From: an uncultured Ignavibacteriota bacterium
GTDB lineage: Bacteria; Bacteroidota; Ignavibacteria; Palsa-1295
Reading direction: 5' to 3'
Assembly: GCA_903900335.1 (NCBI GenBank)
Contig: CAIUMP010000060.1
Location: 62,001 to 126,000, forward strand
Length of the DNA stretch: 64,000 nt
In this document: positions 26,329 through 35,769 of the stretch, in pieces
Layout: each line of letters starts with the position of its first letter
Position numbering within the stretch: position 1 is the first letter of the stretch
Translations under genes and position numbers: made by a program
The notes under the pieces: model-generated
The model's input: only the letters and a program-made list of their open reading frames with translations
Told to the model about the DNA's origin: nothing
Database searches by the model: none

Positions 26329-26934
26329 CTACAAAACGACGCCCTCTTCCCTTACAATAACCTCCCCTGCCTGCTCTGTCACCGGTTGGCCCGTAAATCG
26401 TTCAACGTGCTCTCGGATCGTGGCGAGGTCGAAGAAGTGCTTACCCACAGCGTTACGAAGCTCGCGAGCGACGGTGTCCTGAGTCGAGGCAACGATAACG
26501 CGCTTTCCGTAACTACGAAGCAACTCAACGGCACGCTCGAAATCGCCGTCGCCCGTAACAAGAATCGCCGTGTCATACTGCGCAATCGTTGTGAAGAGAT
26601 CTATCGCAAGCTCCAGATCGAGGTTAGCCTTGCGTGTTAGTTCGCCAGAAGCTTCGTCGCGGAAATATTTGATCGTCTTCATACGCACCGTATATCCGGC
26701 ATGATTCAAGTAACCATAGAATCTCTGCTCACGCGGATCGGGTGGCATCTTCTGAGAGGCATACCAAAACGCGTCGCCAATAATGGAGCCTTGTGTGAAG
26801 AAATCCAGAAGTTTGCGGGGATCGAAGAACCAGCCTAGTGAGCGTTGTGCATAATAGGCGTTCTCCCCATCAACAAAGAGCGAGATGCGATTTCGCTCGT
26901 GGGTACCACTAAAAAGAGGGTTTTGAATTTCCAT
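26329..26934 (-). CDS. NYN domain protein (LabA/DUF88-like putative RNase)
   Basis: A 201-aa cytoplasmic protein made mostly of a NYN domain, a PIN-like nuclease fold. Acidic motifs appear in the expected order: RISLFVDGENAYYA (first Asp/Asn), KANLDLELAIDLFT (central Asp pair) and LVTGDGDFERAVELLRSYGKRV (GDGDF). NYN proteins are metal-dependent ribonucleases, and members of the LabA group also act in regulation. Gaps to both neighbours are short (under 60 nt), but the neighbours are functionally unrelated. The substrate cannot be inferred. Confidence 0.82.
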   Translation of the reverse strand: MEIQNPLFSGTHERNRISLFVDGENAYYAQRSLGWFFDPRKLLDFFTQGSIIGDAFWYASQKMPPDPREQRFYGYLNHAGYTVRMKTIKYFRDEASGELTRKANLDLELAIDLFTTIAQYDTAILVTGDGDFERAVELLRSYGKRVIVASTQDTVARELRNAVGKHFFDLATIREHVERFTGQPVTEQAGEVIVREEGVVL

Positions 26935-26986
26935 AACTGTTCAATAATTTATTGGATAGTACTATGATAATATTAATAGGCGCGGA

Positions 26987-28105
26987 TCATAGCCGCTTCC
27001 CCGTATCTCGGTCAAATAGATGTACAGTATTGCTGGGAATTTCGAACGACACAACATCACCCAGCTTTGAAATTCCACTTTGACCACTTACCATTTGGGA
27101 GTGGCTGACGCTCGCAACAAGTGTCCCCCCGAAGGCATCCGGCCACTCGATGTGGTAATGTGTTACGCTGCCGATCGGCTCGATGAGTATCAGTTTCCCG
27201 CTGGCGAAAGCATTGCTGCTATTTTGCGGACCCACAGAGAACTGAATGGATTCAGGTCTGATCCCAAGATCGACATTCATTGAGGGGAGTTGATTGGGCA
27301 GCGGTATCTTTAGACTCATCTCACCCTTGCCGAAAATGAAGAAAGAAATGCCCTCTTCGCTCACAATTCCACCTGGGATCAGATTCATCGCAGGCGAACC
27401 CAAGAATCGCGCCACAAACGCAGAGGCCGGTTCCCCGTATATCTCAGTGGGCGTTCCATACTGTTCCAGCTCACCTTTGTTCATCACCGCGATCCTATCC
27501 CCCATCGTCATGGCCTCGACTTGATCGTGTGTTACATACAGCATCGTCGCGCCAAGCCTGCGCTGAATACGCTTCAGCTCCGCACGCATCTGGGTGCGAA
27601 GAGCGGCATCGAGATTGGAGAGCGGTTCATCGAACAAGAATACTTTCGGCTTCCGAACAATGGCGCGACCAACTGCCACCCGCTGTCTCTCCCCACCGGA
27701 TAACTCCTTCGGCTTACGTTTAAGTAGATTATCAATCCCCAATAATTTCGCGGCCTGCTCAACTTGGGTTTGAATTTGCGGTTTCGCTACTTTGCGCATC
27801 TTAAGAGGAAACGCCATATTCTCGAAGACCGTCATGTGCGGATAGAGCGCGTAATTCTGGAAGACCATCGCAACGTCGCGGTCTTTCGGTTCGCGGTCGT
27901 TCATGCGCTGACCATCTATCAGAAGATCACCGCCGGTAATCTCTTCGAGTCCCGCGACCATCCGCAATGTCGTTGATTTTCCGCAACCAGACGGACCGAC
28001 GAGCACAACGAACTCGCCATCATGTGCGGTGAAGGTTATGCCCTTTACTGCAGTGGTGTCGTTGTCGTAGCGCTTTTCTAGATTGTGGAGTTGAACTTCA
28101 GCCAT
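26987..28105 (-). CDS. Sugar ABC transporter ATP-binding protein (MsmK/UgpC type)
   Basis: A 372-aa ATPase of the carbohydrate-importer class. Walker A is GPSGCGKST (37-45), the Q-loop lies in MVFQNYALYPHM, the signature is LSGGERQRVA, Walker B is KVFLFDEPLSNLD, and the switch His is in YVTHDQVEAM. The C-terminal third is a TOBE/MalK-type regulatory domain. Such ATPases can serve several permeases; the solute-binding lipoprotein at 3.7 kb could be a partner, but no permease lies in the window. The gene stands alone between the NYN gene and an outer-membrane protein. Confidence 0.9.
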   Translation of the reverse strand: MAEVQLHNLEKRYDNDTTAVKGITFTAHDGEFVVLVGPSGCGKSTTLRMVAGLEEITGGDLLIDGQRMNDREPKDRDVAMVFQNYALYPHMTVFENMAFPLKMRKVAKPQIQTQVEQAAKLLGIDNLLKRKPKELSGGERQRVAVGRAIVRKPKVFLFDEPLSNLDAALRTQMRAELKRIQRRLGATMLYVTHDQVEAMTMGDRIAVMNKGELEQYGTPTEIYGEPASAFVARFLGSPAMNLIPGGIVSEEGISFFIFGKGEMSLKIPLPNQLPSMNVDLGIRPESIQFSVGPQNSSNAFASGKLILIEPIGSVTHYHIEWPDAFGGTLVASVSHSQMVSGQSGISKLGDVVSFEIPSNTVHLFDRDTGKRL

Positions 28106-28163
28106 GAATGCTTTGCCGCAAAGTGATTGGTCTTTAACGGCAGGGCGATTCGTCGGGTTCGGC

Positions 28164-29072
28164 TTACAAATCGAACTTCACACCAAACCCCAAGAACTGA
28201 CTCAAGTCCCGCTTCAGAGACACATTCCGATCATAGACTAAGTGACCACGATAGCTAAGGTTAACGATCTTGTACTGAAAGCCGACGGAGAATAGCGACG
28301 TAACTCTTGCATCGCTGATGGTGCCGCCGAGATTCCCCTTCGTCATCGCGACCGTCTTTGCTCCAAAGGTAAACTTGAGGTTATCTGCGACAAGATTTGA
28401 ATAATTAATGTCAATGATACCACTATAACCCGACTCAATTGTCACCTCCGATTGATTGAGCGGGTTTGTAGCGGTGACGACGATATTGCGGTGTTGTTGT
28501 AGAACAAAGTTATTCGCGACAGTCTGCTGCAAGGCATATCCAACGCCAGCCGTCAGATCGAACGACATATTCCCATCCTCCGATTGCGTGGACATGCGCT
28601 TCCCAACAAAGAGCGATTGGTAGAGAAAAAGAGGATCGAGGAAATTCGTAACGGCAGTATCAACGTGCCCTTCGGTGAACTGCGTCTCCCCTGTCACCTC
28701 CAGAAACAAGCGAAGACCAAGCGCTGGAAAGATTGTGCGTGATGGCGTCATGCTTACGATCAGATTATCCTGTGTCTTCTGCGGCACCTGCTCGCTGATG
28801 TGCTGACCATACGTCGCATCTATCCTCCCAGCAAACTGATCCGGCTCGCCATCCATAAACACACGCGCCGAGAGCGCCGCCAGCCACTCCGCCGAAATCA
28901 CCTCGCTCCCCTCCTTGCTGTCGCTCGTGATGGAGACATCGAGCGAGGGGGAGAGATTGAGCGTGGTGGTGTGGTGGGGGCGTCCCGTCGAATCCACTTC
29001 GCTGGTTTGTGCCTGGATTGTATCACATATTAGTAATGCGAGAACTACCGTGATCACTTTTGCAGTCGGCAT
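28164..29072 (-). CDS. DUF3078-like outer-membrane beta-barrel protein
   Basis: The ATG at 29072 yields 302 aa with a signal peptide (MPTAKVITVVLALLICDTIQAQ); the longer ORF-track start is not needed. The mature part alternates polar and hydrophobic residues in many short strands and ends FLGFGVKFDL, the terminal pattern of an outer-membrane barrel. The stretch SAEWLAALSARVF...DQFAGRIDATYG resembles DUF3078 proteins of Bacteroidota. Function unknown. It lies upstream of the ABC ATPase gene. Confidence 0.62.
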   Translation of the reverse strand: MPTAKVITVVLALLICDTIQAQTSEVDSTGRPHHTTTLNLSPSLDVSITSDSKEGSEVISAEWLAALSARVFMDGEPDQFAGRIDATYGQHISEQVPQKTQDNLIVSMTPSRTIFPALGLRLFLEVTGETQFTEGHVDTAVTNFLDPLFLYQSLFVGKRMSTQSEDGNMSFDLTAGVGYALQQTVANNFVLQQHRNIVVTATNPLNQSEVTIESGYSGIIDINYSNLVADNLKFTFGAKTVAMTKGNLGGTISDARVTSLFSVGFQYKIVNLSYRGHLVYDRNVSLKRDLSQFLGFGVKFDL

Positions 29073-29256
29073 ACCATGACGGATTGGTGTCTCAAGAGCC
29101 CCAATGGAAGGTCGTGGAGGTCTGGGAAGTTCCAAATCCTCGATAAATCTATTCCAACAAGGCTAGCTTTGGTGTGACCGATTCTGTCGCGCATACAGTA
29201 TGATTTATTATATTGAGCGTTACGCTTTGTGACCATTCGCTGTACGTTTAATTACC

Positions 29257-29652
29257 ATGTTGACCAAATCCCTCAAACAAACCCGTACCTTCAACGCGCC
29301 TGCAGCTACGATCTACGAGATGCTGATGGATTCGAAAAAGCACTCGAAAGTAACTGGCGCTACGGCGAATATCTCAACGAAGGTTGGTGGCAAGTTTAGC
29401 GCTTGGGATGGCTATTGCGAGGGCGCGAATCTCGAACTGAAACCAGGCAAGAAGATCGTGCAAACCTGGCGTGGCTCCGACTGGCCGGAGGGACATTACT
29501 CACGCACAACTTACGCTTTCGCCAGTGCTGGCCGCGGCAAGACGAAGATGACTTTCACGCAGTCAGGCATTCCTGAGAGCGAATTCGAAGGCGTGAAGAA
29601 GGGCTGGATCGAATTCTACTGGGAGCCGATGGCGAAGATGGTTGGAGGGTGA
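29257..29652 (+). CDS. SRPBCC (AHSA1-like) domain protein
   Basis: A 131-aa single-domain protein. FNAPAATIYEMLMDSKKHSKVTGATANISTKVGGKFSAWDGYCEGANLELKPGKKIVQTWR is the characteristic first half of the AHSA1/START-like fold: a hydrophobic cavity protein that in eukaryotic Aha1 stimulates Hsp90 and in bacteria has varied ligand-binding roles. No signal peptide. It is divergent from the DUF3078-like gene and convergent with the small barrel protein; no operon partner. Confidence 0.82.
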   Translation: MLTKSLKQTRTFNAPAATIYEMLMDSKKHSKVTGATANISTKVGGKFSAWDGYCEGANLELKPGKKIVQTWRGSDWPEGHYSRTTYAFASAGRGKTKMTFTQSGIPESEFEGVKKGWIEFYWEPMAKMVGG

Positions 29653-29734
29653 TCGCCCCCCAACATCTTCGCGCAACGCCGAGCGAAATACCCGATGCTG
29701 AGCAGCCTGGCTCTGGGTGCTGAGCATCATGACT

Positions 29735-30223
29735 CTACAAGAACCAATCGACACCCACTCTACCGTTCGCCCAACCAAAAGTGATTAGCGATGGACTAAA
29801 ACCTACAGAGAGGATGTCCACATCGGCGTGAATTCCGAACGTCTCTGCGATGTAATATGCGAGACCACCTCCAAGGAACATCCCGCTACTGGAGGTACCC
29901 CCAACCGAAACAATGGCTAGCCCACCTTGCAAGAATGGGCTGACGGTGGACACGAATTGATAGCGGAAGAACGGTGCAAACTCTAACGTCGTTGAGCTCT
30001 CCCCGCCACCGCTTTGTAGCTGCAAGCCAAAGAGCGTACCCACTTGCATGTGCTGGTTGAGGGCAAAAACACCTTCGAGTCCACTTGCGCCACCGCTACC
30101 ACCAGTCAGAATACCAACTCCGAACTGAGAACTCGGGGGGGCGTTCTTCTGGGCGCTTGCGGAAGCTGCTTGAAACAAAATCGCTAGGGATAGGAAGAGG
30201 AAGAGGAATGTAGCTTTTAACAT
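29735..30223 (-). CDS. Small outer-membrane beta-barrel protein
   Basis: A 162-aa product from the ATG at 30223, with signal peptide MLKATFLFLFLSLAILFQAASASAQ. The mature part is Gly/Ser-rich with alternating hydrophobicity (SQFGVGILTGGSGGASGLEGVFALN, PFFRYQFVSTVSPFLQGGLAIVS) and ends GRVGVDWFL, with Phe at the penultimate position and aromatic beta-signal character. This resembles the small OmpA/OmpW-like barrels of Bacteroidota. No specific family was recognised. Confidence 0.6.
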   Translation of the reverse strand: MLKATFLFLFLSLAILFQAASASAQKNAPPSSQFGVGILTGGSGGASGLEGVFALNQHMQVGTLFGLQLQSGGGESSTTLEFAPFFRYQFVSTVSPFLQGGLAIVSVGGTSSSGMFLGGGLAYYIAETFGIHADVDILSVGFSPSLITFGWANGRVGVDWFL

Positions 30224-30369
30224 GATTCTGGATATGTTTAAACAATGCACTGACGTTCCTTTGAAGATACAAATTTGCGCAGTGTGAGCAAGGGTTCAGG
30301 GTCACGTCTAAGCACTCACATTGCTTACCGGACGGAAACTTACAACACTGGCTCAATAACGAAGCGCTC

Positions 30370-30408
30370 CCAAAAAATAAAAGACCCCGAGCCGAACAGC
30401 TCGGGGTC
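30370..30408 (-). terminator. Terminator of the rplQ operon
   Basis: GACCCCGAGC (30383-30392) and GCTCGGGGTC (30399-30408) form a perfect 10-bp GC-rich stem. On the minus strand it is followed by TTTTATTTTTT. It lies 27 nt past the rplQ stop and closes the translation cluster. Confidence 0.9.
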
Positions 30409-30434
30409 CATCTAAATGCTAGTTCGGCAGATAC

Positions 30435-31004
30435 TTATTCGGTATCTGTCTTCTTCTTGCGGGGAGCGCGAGGCTTCTTCGGCGCTGGTGCCTCCTCGGC
30501 GGCAGGTTCTTCCGTCTTAGCGAGCTTCGCTTCAGCGGTATTGGCCTTATTACGAGTTGGACGCGGTGCCGCCATGCGGGTAGCAGGGGCTGCGGCAGTC
30601 TCGGCCTGATTCCAATCCACAAGTTCGATCATAGCCATCTCTGCGTTATCCCCATGGCGATAGCCGAGCTTCACAACGCGGGTGTATCCACCCGGGCGAT
30701 TCTCGACCTTCGGCGCGATATCGTTGAAGAGCGCCTTGAGAGCAGCCTCTACTTTGATGAACTTGCCAACCTCGCGACGAGCATGGACTCGCGCCGCCGC
30801 AACGACTGCCGCATCGCCCTTAAGGGCTAACGAGCGTTTGGCGCGCGTGATCATCGGCTCGACGTAATGGCGCATTTCCTTCGCCTTTGCTTCGGTCGTC
30901 TTGATCTTCTTATGAATGAAGAGCGACTCAGCCAAGCCGGCCATGAGCGCGGCACGATGACTCGATGTCCGCTTTAACTTTCTTCCTTTTACTCCGTGTC
31001 TCAT
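30435..31004 (-). CDS. rplQ: 50S ribosomal protein L17
   Basis: Large-subunit protein near the exit-tunnel surface. The N-terminus MRHGVKGRKLKRTSSHRAALMAGLAESL is diagnostic. The L17 core ends near residue 118; about 70 further residues rich in Ala, Pro and Lys (AEEAPAPKKPRAPRKKKTDTE) form a tail not present in the ~127-aa E. coli protein. Last gene of the rpsM-rpsK-rpsD-rpoA-rplQ block, 51 nt after rpoA. Confidence 0.97.
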   Translation of the reverse strand: MRHGVKGRKLKRTSSHRAALMAGLAESLFIHKKIKTTEAKAKEMRHYVEPMITRAKRSLALKGDAAVVAAARVHARREVGKFIKVEAALKALFNDIAPKVENRPGGYTRVVKLGYRHGDNAEMAMIELVDWNQAETAAAPATRMAAPRPTRNKANTAEAKLAKTEEPAAEEAPAPKKPRAPRKKKTDTE

Positions 31005-31055
31005 AGTAGTGTTGTGTTCCGACCCGTATCAGGTAGTCAGATTATTGTTAAGGAG

Positions 31056-32048
31056 TTAGTGAGCTTCGGCAGGCTGGCCTTCGAAGTAACGATCGACATC
31101 CATGCCGAAGGTCAATCCGAGTGAGTCAACGATCTTACCAAGCTCATCGAGGGACTTTCGTCCGAAATTTCTGAAGGTCAGAAGGTCGCGCTCATCGCGG
31201 CGAACCAACTCGCCCATCGTCTTGATATTGGCGGCACGCAAGCAATTCTGCGAACGAACCGAAAGCTGCATACTATCTACGGGTGTAGAGAGGATCTGAC
31301 GAATACGCTCGGTCTCTGTATCTGCGATCGGCTTGACCGGCTCTTCTTCTTCTGGTCCACCAAAGCGAACGAAGAGATTTACGTGATCGCGCAAGATACG
31401 TCCAGCAATTGTCACAGACTCTTCAGGGGTTACTGAACCATCTGTTTCGACCTCAAGGATCAAGCGCTCATAATCTGTCTTCTGTCCAACGCGGGTTGGC
31501 TCTACGACGAAGCGCGCGTTTACGATCGGCGTGAAGATAGAATCAATAGCGATCGTACCGAGGGGTGTATCCAATGACTTGTTCTCATCGGACGGCACAT
31601 ACCCGCGGCCGTGGCCAACGCGAACTTCCATTTGGACGCGTGCGCTGTTGGACATCGTAAAGAGGTGATGCTCGGGATTCAAGATTTCCACTTCCGTAGT
31701 GAAGGCCTGCAAGTCCCCTGCTTTGAAATCCTTCGGTCCCTGCACGTCGATCAGAATGCGTGTAGCATTTGTCTGTTCGGAACGTAGGCGGACTCCCTTC
31801 AAATTCAGAATGATCTCTGCAACGTCTTCGATCACTCCCTTGATCGTCGAAAACTCGTGGAGCACGCCTTCGAAACGAACGTTCGTAAACGCAGTGCCTG
31901 GAATCGACGAAAGCAAAACTCGGCGCATGGAATTGCCAAGCGTTGTACCGTAACCCTCCTCAAGTGGAGAGGCGATGAACCTTCCGAACGTGCTAGTCCG
32001 TGAGGACTCCTCAAGTTCGATCCGGTCTGGCATGTGTAGGTTGATCAT
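31056..32048 (-). CDS. rpoA: DNA-directed RNA polymerase subunit alpha
   Basis: 330 aa, normal length. The N-terminal assembly domain opens with FGRFIASPLEEGYGTTLGNSMRRVLLSSIPGTA, the signature for alpha dimerisation and beta contact. The C-terminal domain (about 255-320) carries the helix-hairpin-helix region NCLRAANIKTMGELV and LLTFRNFGRKSLDELGKIVDSLGL used for promoter UP elements and activators. It sits between rpsD and rplQ as in most bacteria. Confidence 0.98.
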   Translation of the reverse strand: MINLHMPDRIELEESSRTSTFGRFIASPLEEGYGTTLGNSMRRVLLSSIPGTAFTNVRFEGVLHEFSTIKGVIEDVAEIILNLKGVRLRSEQTNATRILIDVQGPKDFKAGDLQAFTTEVEILNPEHHLFTMSNSARVQMEVRVGHGRGYVPSDENKSLDTPLGTIAIDSIFTPIVNARFVVEPTRVGQKTDYERLILEVETDGSVTPEESVTIAGRILRDHVNLFVRFGGPEEEEPVKPIADTETERIRQILSTPVDSMQLSVRSQNCLRAANIKTMGELVRRDERDLLTFRNFGRKSLDELGKIVDSLGLTFGMDVDRYFEGQPAEAH

Positions 32049-32158
32049 ATCTTCTTCAGGCTCCCGTTTAGTGGAATTGGAAAAAACTGTGTCGTAGGTC
32101 CTCTTGACTGGCAGCGCAGCGCAAATGCAAACGCTGCCAGAAGGAAACCCGGCGTCGA

Positions 32159-32791
32159 CTACTTCGAGTAAAGTTCGACGATAAGCTGCTCGTTAGCATT
32201 GAGCGGAATGTCGGAGCGTTCCGGCACTGCGAGGAATACGCCTGACAAATTCGCCTTGTCCAACGAAAGCCAGTTCGGCACTGCGGCCTCACCGCGTGTC
32301 CGCTGCAACGATTCATGTACTGTAGAAAGGCGACGACTCGACTCCTTCACCTGGATGGTATCGCCCGGAGAAACGAGATACGAGGCAATATTGACGACGC
32401 CACCGTTAACGGTGATGTGACGGTGTAAAACGAGTTGGCGCGCGGACTTACGTGACGGCGCAAGATTCAAGCGATAGACGACATTGTCCAAGCGGCGCTC
32501 GAGCAATTTTACGAGGTTCTCACCCGTGACTCCGCGAAGCCGGGCAGCCTTCTCAAATGTGTTGCGGAACTGCGTTTCAAGCATTCCGTAGGTGCGGCGA
32601 ACTTTCTGCTTCTCACGTAGCTGAACGCCGTACTCGGAAACCTTCTGGCGGCGGTTCAGACCATGCTGTCCTGGCGGATATGCACGCTTCTCAACGGGGC
32701 ACTTCTCCGAATAGCACTTTGCGCCCTTCAAAAACAATTTTTGCTTCTCCCTGCGGCACTGCTTGCAGGATGCGTCGGTATAACGAGCCAT
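32159..32791 (-). CDS. rpsD: 30S ribosomal protein S4
   Basis: Primary 16S rRNA-binding protein. 210 aa, with the zinc-type N-terminus: Cys9, Cys12, Cys26 and Cys31 (ASCKQC...AKCYSEKC). The S4 RNA-binding domain follows at about 98-160 ([32 protein letters not shown]). In many bacteria S4 also represses its own operon. Unlike the rest of the block, the gaps here are wide: 110 nt to rpoA and 184 nt to rpsK, the latter containing a short dispersed repeat. Confidence 0.97.
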   Translation of the reverse strand: MARYTDASCKQCRREKQKLFLKGAKCYSEKCPVEKRAYPPGQHGLNRRQKVSEYGVQLREKQKVRRTYGMLETQFRNTFEKAARLRGVTGENLVKLLERRLDNVVYRLNLAPSRKSARQLVLHRHITVNGGVVNIASYLVSPGDTIQVKESSRRLSTVHESLQRTRGEAAVPNWLSLDKANLSGVFLAVPERSDIPLNANEQLIVELYSK

Positions 32792-32942
32792 GTCTTCAAT
32801 TAAAAATTAAGAGTTCCGATACAGAGTTGATGCCCTGCACTTCCCTCGTTCGCCTTCTTCCTCCATCATGGTCTGACTGGAGTTTACAGCATCCAAAAAA
32901 ATCTTCCTAAACGACTAAAGGCCAAGCGATTGAGGAAGTGAC

Positions 32943-32979
32943 CTCAGCACTTAGCACTTTAGTACTTGGCACTACTTAG
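32943..32979. repeat. CTTAGCACT-type short repeat, copy 3
   Basis: CTCAGCACTTAGCACTTTAGTACTTGGCACT directly abuts the rpsK stop codon, within the 184-nt rpsK-rpsD gap. Same family as copies at 7336 and 15814; here four degenerate units are in tandem. Confidence 0.65.
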
Positions 32980-33377
32980 ACGCGACGCTTCTTTGGCGGT
33001 CGGCAACCATTGTGCGGCATCGGCGTGATGTCGCGGATCGTCAGGATCTCTAGGCCTGTGGTCTGAAGGGCACGAACTGCCGCTTCACGTCCCGACCCTG
33101 GTCCTTTGATGAGAACGTCAACCTTCCGGAGCCCCATATCAAAGGCTTCCTTCGCAGCATTCTCTGCGGAGACCTGGGCTGCGAATGGCGTATTTTTACG
33201 CGATCCCTTAAAGCCCATCTTACCGGCAGTTGCCCAAGAGAGCGTATTGCCACGGTTGTCGGTAAGCGTCACCATCACGTTGTTGAATGTCGCTTTCACA
33301 TGCGCCACACCGTGTGCTTCCGCTTGGATTTTCTTCTTCTTCTTCGTTCCGGCCTTCGCCGCTGCTGCTTTTGCCAT
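32976..33377 (-). CDS. rpsK: 30S ribosomal protein S11
   Basis: Platform protein of the small subunit near the mRNA exit. 133 aa with a basic Ala/Lys N-terminus ([17 protein letters not shown]) and the conserved core [40 protein letters not shown]. It ends with the expected [20 protein letters not shown]. 74 nt after rpsM. Confidence 0.97.
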   Translation of the reverse strand: MAKAAAAKAGTKKKKKIQAEAHGVAHVKATFNNVMVTLTDNRGNTLSWATAGKMGFKGSRKNTPFAAQVSAENAAKEAFDMGLRKVDVLIKGPGSGREAAVRALQTTGLEILTIRDITPMPHNGCRPPKKRRV

Positions 33378-33451
33378 GTATCTTAGTAGTAGGCGAGATT
33401 CCTGCCCTTCACCTAGTTTACGAGGGCGAGTAACCCGCCCACTACAAAATC

Positions 33452-33829
33452 TTACTTCGTTGCTTTCTTCTTTCCAGCGACGGTCTTACGACGGCCCTTG
33501 CGCGTACGTGAGTTCGTCCGGGTACGCTGACCACGAACGGGAAGCCCACGGCGATGACGCAATCCACGATACGAGCCGATGTCCATCAATCGCTTGACGG
33601 AGAGCTGCATTTCGCTGCGCGCCACACCCTCGACCTTATAGTCGTTCGTGATGATCTGACGAATGGTGGTTACCTCGTCTTCGGTCAAGTCAGCGACCTT
33701 TTTCTCATCCGAAATTCCGGCTGCTTCCAGAATCTTATGGGCATTGGTCTTGCCGATGCCATAGATGTAGGTCAGTCCGATAACGGACCGCTTATTTTTT
33801 GGAAGGTCTATTCCCGCGATTCGAGCCAT
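33452..33829 (-). CDS. rpsM: 30S ribosomal protein S13
   Basis: Head protein contacting the large subunit (bridge B1) and P-site tRNA. 125 aa; starts [26 protein letters not shown] and ends with the basic tail [28 protein letters not shown]. Located 28 nt after rpmJ, the usual order. Confidence 0.97.
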   Translation of the reverse strand: MARIAGIDLPKNKRSVIGLTYIYGIGKTNAHKILEAAGISDEKKVADLTEDEVTTIRQIITNDYKVEGVARSEMQLSVKRLMDIGSYRGLRHRRGLPVRGQRTRTNSRTRKGRRKTVAGKKKATK

Positions 33830-33857
33830 GCTTAAAATCTATAAAACTTACTGAGAA

Positions 33858-33974
33858 TTATCCCTGACGCTGTTTGTGCTTCGGATTCGTCTTGCAGATC
33901 ACGCGCACGACGCCCTTGCGAGTAATGACCTTGCAATTCTCACAGCGCTTTTTTACCGATGCCTGGACTTTCAT
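33858..33974 (-). CDS. rpmJ: 50S ribosomal protein L36
   Basis: Missing from the ORF track because of its size. Encodes 38 aa, [20 protein letters not shown] and then [18 protein letters not shown], with the full zinc set Cys11, Cys14, Cys27 and His33. It stabilises 23S rRNA near the base of the L7/L12 stalk. Lies between infA (23 nt) and rpsM (28 nt). Confidence 0.97.
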   Translation of the reverse strand: MKVQASVKKRCENCKVITRKGVVRVICKTNPKHKQRQG

Positions 33975-33997
33975 CTTCGTGTTTCCTAATTAAGCTA

Positions 33998-34216
33998 CTA
34001 CTTATATCGGTAGGTGATCCGGCCCTTGCTCAGATCGTACGGAGAGAGTTCTACAGTTACACGGTCTCCTTGCAAGATCTTGATGAAATTCATCCTCATC
34101 TTGCCGGAAACGTGAGCGAGGATCAGGTGACCGTTTTCGAGCTTCACACGAAACATTGCATTAGGCAATGCTTCATCGATCACCCCGTCCACTTTGATCG
34201 CCGTTTGTTTCGCCAT
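33998..34216 (-). CDS. infA: Translation initiation factor IF-1
   Basis: 72-aa OB-fold protein that occupies the A site during initiation. The start at 34216 gives [30 protein letters not shown], the standard N-terminus; the ORF-track start at 34441 is an artefact of open upstream frame. It ends [12 protein letters not shown]. In the usual order it directly follows map, but here two acyltransferase genes separate it from map, so it must have a promoter in the 347-nt gap upstream. Confidence 0.97.
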   Translation of the reverse strand: MAKQTAIKVDGVIDEALPNAMFRVKLENGHLILAHVSGKMRMNFIKILQGDRVTVELSPYDLSKGRITYRYK

Positions 34217-34563
34217 GTATACCGTTAAAACACTCTCTATATCCGCGTCAGCTTCTCTCTCGTATAGAATGCCACGCGGATGACCAAACATCCACAAACC
34301 TGTTGTTTTCAACGGGTTTTGGCAATAATGCGTACAACGAGAGAAGCCTTCGCCCGTTTGCAGTGCGGCGAGTAAACCGCGAAGAGGGTGTGAATGTTCC
34401 TTATTTCTCACGAAATGCGACAATGCGCCGCGTTGCGGCATTTCCTAGAAGAAAACATGGCTTCTTGCTAGTCGAGCTTCGAATTTGCGGTGCGAATTCG
34501 GTGTTGAAAATCACGTTCCTTAGAGATTCTCTAGTTGCGTTCAGTATTTATCATATTTCCAGT
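34217..34563. other. Divergent gap between infA and the first acyltransferase
   Basis: About 350 nt that should hold the promoter of infA-rpmJ-rpsM and that of the acyltransferase in the other direction. The plus-strand frame is open through here (ORF track start 34303), but its translation ([19 protein letters not shown]...) has no acyltransferase character. No strong promoter word could be picked out by eye. Confidence 0.4.
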
Positions 34564-35769
34564 TTGCCGACTACCGTTTCCCCCCGCAACAAACACTTTC
34601 CTGCCCTCGATGGCCTCAGGGGCCTCGCGGCGCTCATGGTCGTCCTCCATCATTCAGCCTTTTCCTATTGGATGACGGACACCTTCGACAAGGCATATTT
34701 GCGAGCGACCAGTCTGTTGTGGGTCGGCGTCGATCTCTTCTTTGTCCTATCCGGATTCCTCATAACCAACATCCTGCTAGAGACACGCAACGCTAAAGGC
34801 TACTACCGAGCATTTTATGGTCGACGATTTCTTCGAATATTTCCTCTCTACTACGCCTTCCTCGCTGCGGTGTATTTTCTCTTTCCCCTGCTCGGTGGGG
34901 AGTTAACTCCTAGCATGCGAGATGTCGAGCCGTGGCAGTGGACCTATACGACGAACATCTATGCAGCCATCCTCGGCGCAATGCCCGACCACAACGTAAG
35001 TCAATCATGGACGCTTGCCATCGAGGAGCAGTTCTATTTACTCTGGCCGCTGATCATTTTTTTGTTGCCCAAAGAACGGATCACAAGAACGGTGCTGGCT
35101 TTATTCCTCCTGGTACCAGCGCTTCGTGCTATAAGCTGGGCGCTCGGCGCAACTCCATTCTTCCTGTGTACTATCACCTATTGTCGCCTCGACTGCCTCT
35201 TCCTCGGAGCACTCCTTAGCGCGATGGTTCATAATGGTTTACTTGAACGAGTGAAGCAACCGAGGGTAGCCATAACTCTCCGTTGGCTTGATCGGGGCTT
35301 ATTCATCGGCACAACTGTATTTGTGGCCGTCTACTGTCTGGTGCTACGCAACGATCAATTCCGTTTCGACGTCTTGACGTGGCCGTGGTACGGACAGATC
35401 TTCGGTCTCAGTATAGTCGCAATCCCGTTGGGCTATGCTGTCTTCCGCTGTGTTACTCCGGAGACGAATTGGTTACAACGCACGATGACGCGCCGTTTCC
35501 TCAGCTCTATTGGAAAGTACAGCTACGCATTGTATGTGCTTCACGCGCCGATCTGCTACTGGGCAGGCGTTCATTTGCCGATACCGCAGGCATTTCTATT
35601 GCTTCCCCCAAAGTGGCAGTGCATCAGGGCGATATACATCATTCTGTCTGAGATCATACTTTCTCTCTTTGCAGCAGTCATCTCATGGAACCTGCTTGAG
35701 AAGCATTTCCTCAAGTTGAAGAAGTACTTTCCGTATCAGGCTAGTAAGGCAGATATCGTTTCAGCTTAA
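34564..35769 (+). CDS. Acyltransferase family 3 membrane protein (copy 1)
   Basis: O-acyltransferase of the type that modifies polysaccharides or peptidoglycan in the inner membrane. About ten hydrophobic segments; motifs FPALDGLRGLAALMVVLHH (catalytic His region), WVGVDLFFVLSGFLITNIL, FYGRRFLRIFPLYY and SQSWTLAIEEQFYLLWP. The TTG at 34564 is chosen since MPTTVSPRNKHFPALDGLRG then aligns with MPPTQTEARHYPALDGLRG of the neighbour; the ORF track starts 261 nt earlier. It gives 401 aa. Its last ten codons are antisense to the end of the neighbour. It lies inside the translation cluster, on the opposite strand. Confidence 0.85.
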   Translation: MPTTVSPRNKHFPALDGLRGLAALMVVLHHSAFSYWMTDTFDKAYLRATSLLWVGVDLFFVLSGFLITNILLETRNAKGYYRAFYGRRFLRIFPLYYAFLAAVYFLFPLLGGELTPSMRDVEPWQWTYTTNIYAAILGAMPDHNVSQSWTLAIEEQFYLLWPLIIFLLPKERITRTVLALFLLVPALRAISWALGATPFFLCTITYCRLDCLFLGALLSAMVHNGLLERVKQPRVAITLRWLDRGLFIGTTVFVAVYCLVLRNDQFRFDVLTWPWYGQIFGLSIVAIPLGYAVFRCVTPETNWLQRTMTRRFLSSIGKYSYALYVLHAPICYWAGVHLPIPQAFLLLPPKWQCIRAIYIILSEIILSLFAAVISWNLLEKHFLKLKKYFPYQASKADIVSA